NCBI GenBank assembly: GCA_964016985.1
Contig: OZ024828.1
Span: 81,576,033-81,640,032, forward strand
Reading direction: 5' to 3'
Source: Anodontia alba
Taxonomy: Eukaryota; Mollusca; Bivalvia; Lucinida; Lucinidae
Length of the DNA stretch: 64,000 nucleotides
Shown here: positions 63,251-64,000 of the stretch, piece by piece
How positions within the stretch are numbered: the first letter of the stretch is position 1
How the letters are laid out: the number at the start of each line of letters is the position of its first letter
Program-made: the position numbers and the translations under genes
Notes under the pieces: model-generated
Seen by the model: only the letters and a program-made list of their open reading frames with translations
Databases searched by the model: none
What the model was told of the DNA's origin: nothing

Positions 63251-63557
63251 AATCATTAAAAATGGGTCTAGTGATAAGTTGTGCCACTATCAAAGGGGCA
63301 TTCTATCCATGGTTCCTTGTTTCTGATGTTCTGTCATGCTTCGTGTTCTAGCTACAATCTTTTAACCCTCTGGAATATTTTCATTATAACACAAATAATG
63401 TGTCTCAATCAAGAAAGACAACTCTTGATACTTGAGTTATCTGCCCTTGCCATAATTTTGTGTGGCAGAGGACTTTGGTCACTTTGTGGTAATTTCTTAT
63501 TGAGGGTTGAATTCTATAGAAAAGTGAGCAGTGGAGACACAAAATTAGTTCCAGGAA
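63251..63557. other. Unassigned intron stretch
   Basis: A 96-codon open frame at 63281-63571 has no motif and no splice support; no repeat symmetry. Confidence 0.4.
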
Positions 63558-63774
63558 TTAACCCATTGTAGTCTGGAGACCCCTAAAAGGGTAATTGGCA
63601 GACCCAGATCAGATGCCACAGAAAGCAGCATCTGATCAGGGTTTCCACTGTTTGCAAATAGTTAACCATTTTTCTTTAGGAATGTCTAAATCACAAAGCC
63701 TGACATACCTAAAATCATAATTAGAATCTTCCAATCAATAGTGTGGGGAGTTCATTCAGTAAACAATGGGTTAA
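63558..63774. repeat. MITE L, TTAA-flanked, core 1
   Basis: TTAACCCATTGTAGTCTGGA to CAGTAAACAATGGGTTAA; core GGCAGACCCAGATCAGATGC, the centre CACAGAAAGCAGC and complement. Confidence 0.87.
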
Positions 63775-63939
63775 GGATATTTGAGCTATCTGTGCTGTAG
63801 TTAACAAAACTTCTGTAGTTAAACACTGTTGTCCGATCTAGTGCTACATCTAACAACTTGGGACCAGAGAAATAGATGGGTTTCCTGGTGTTTTAATGGT
63901 GGAGCTGCAAGTAACTTGAGGCAGGATTTGAGTTACTGT

Positions 63940-64000
63940 ATTTACCCTAAGTATTGGGACACTTTAAGTCCTTACCATTCTTGTCCTAAAATTTGAACGT
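63940..64000. repeat. MITE A left end, cut by the window edge
   Basis: TGTATTTACCCTAAGTATTG, CCTTACCATTCTTGTCCTAA, the standard left arm of family A. Confidence 0.75.

Noticed and set aside
26..63774. CRISPR array or bacterial origin, suggested by many repeated palindromes
   Set aside because: The repeats are dispersed in both orientations with terminal inverted repeats and TTAA or TA flanks, within a spliced animal gene; there is no regular spacer structure.

Overview
This is eukaryotic, AT-rich nuclear DNA packed with interspersed repeats. The host gene is animal (an axonemal dynein heavy chain). The repeat spectrum suggests a mollusc, most likely a bivalve: elements beginning AGCTCACCTGAGC with tandem-repeat cores, tRNA- and 5S-derived SINEs, a DIRS retrotransposon and dozens of palindromic MITEs. 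The phylum call is inference from repeat style and dynein similarity; the species cannot be named from the sequence.

Host gene. One gene crosses the whole window on the + strand: an inner-arm axonemal dynein heavy chain closest to DNAH7 (paralogues DNAH3/DNAH12 not fully excluded). Twelve exon positions run from AAA5 to the C-terminal domain: 569-783, 20915-21107, 22290-22482, 25751-25923, one of three alternatives (31148-31288, 34727-34867, 34934-35074), 45757-45915, 54413-54557, 56371-56595, 57232-57411, 57982-58122, 59448-59585 and 62512-62745. All junctions are GT-AG and the phases agree, giving 712 complete codons. Both ends of the gene lie outside. The main biological surprise is the fifth position: three homologous 141-nt exons in the same phase, encoding the same 47-residue block between AAA5 and AAA6. 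This is the arrangement expected of a mutually exclusive exon cluster. The last two are separated by only 66 nt and followed at once by strong intronic hairpins.

Intron 1 (784-20914) holds an almost complete DIRS-type tyrosine-recombinase retrotransposon (4434-10619). It has inverted terminal repeats, an internal complementary region, gag, RT/RNase H and recombinase, but several disabling frameshifts and stops. It sits inside an older palindromic MITE.

The other introns are mostly repeats: (i) many fold-back MITE families, several flanked by TTAA (piggyBac-like); (ii) four elements with tandem-repeat cores that share a 3' hairpin plus CTCTTGTT ending (Helentron-like); (iii) tRNA-derived SINEs, a tandem pair of 5S-rRNA-derived sequences and a 5'-truncated LINE; (iv) nested insertions whose order can be read from interrupted copies. 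The most unusual repeat-level pattern is modular. A few central palindromes recur inside MITE shells that have different terminal repeats, as if core and shell evolve or move separately. MITE letters (A, B, C...) are labels used only in this annotation.
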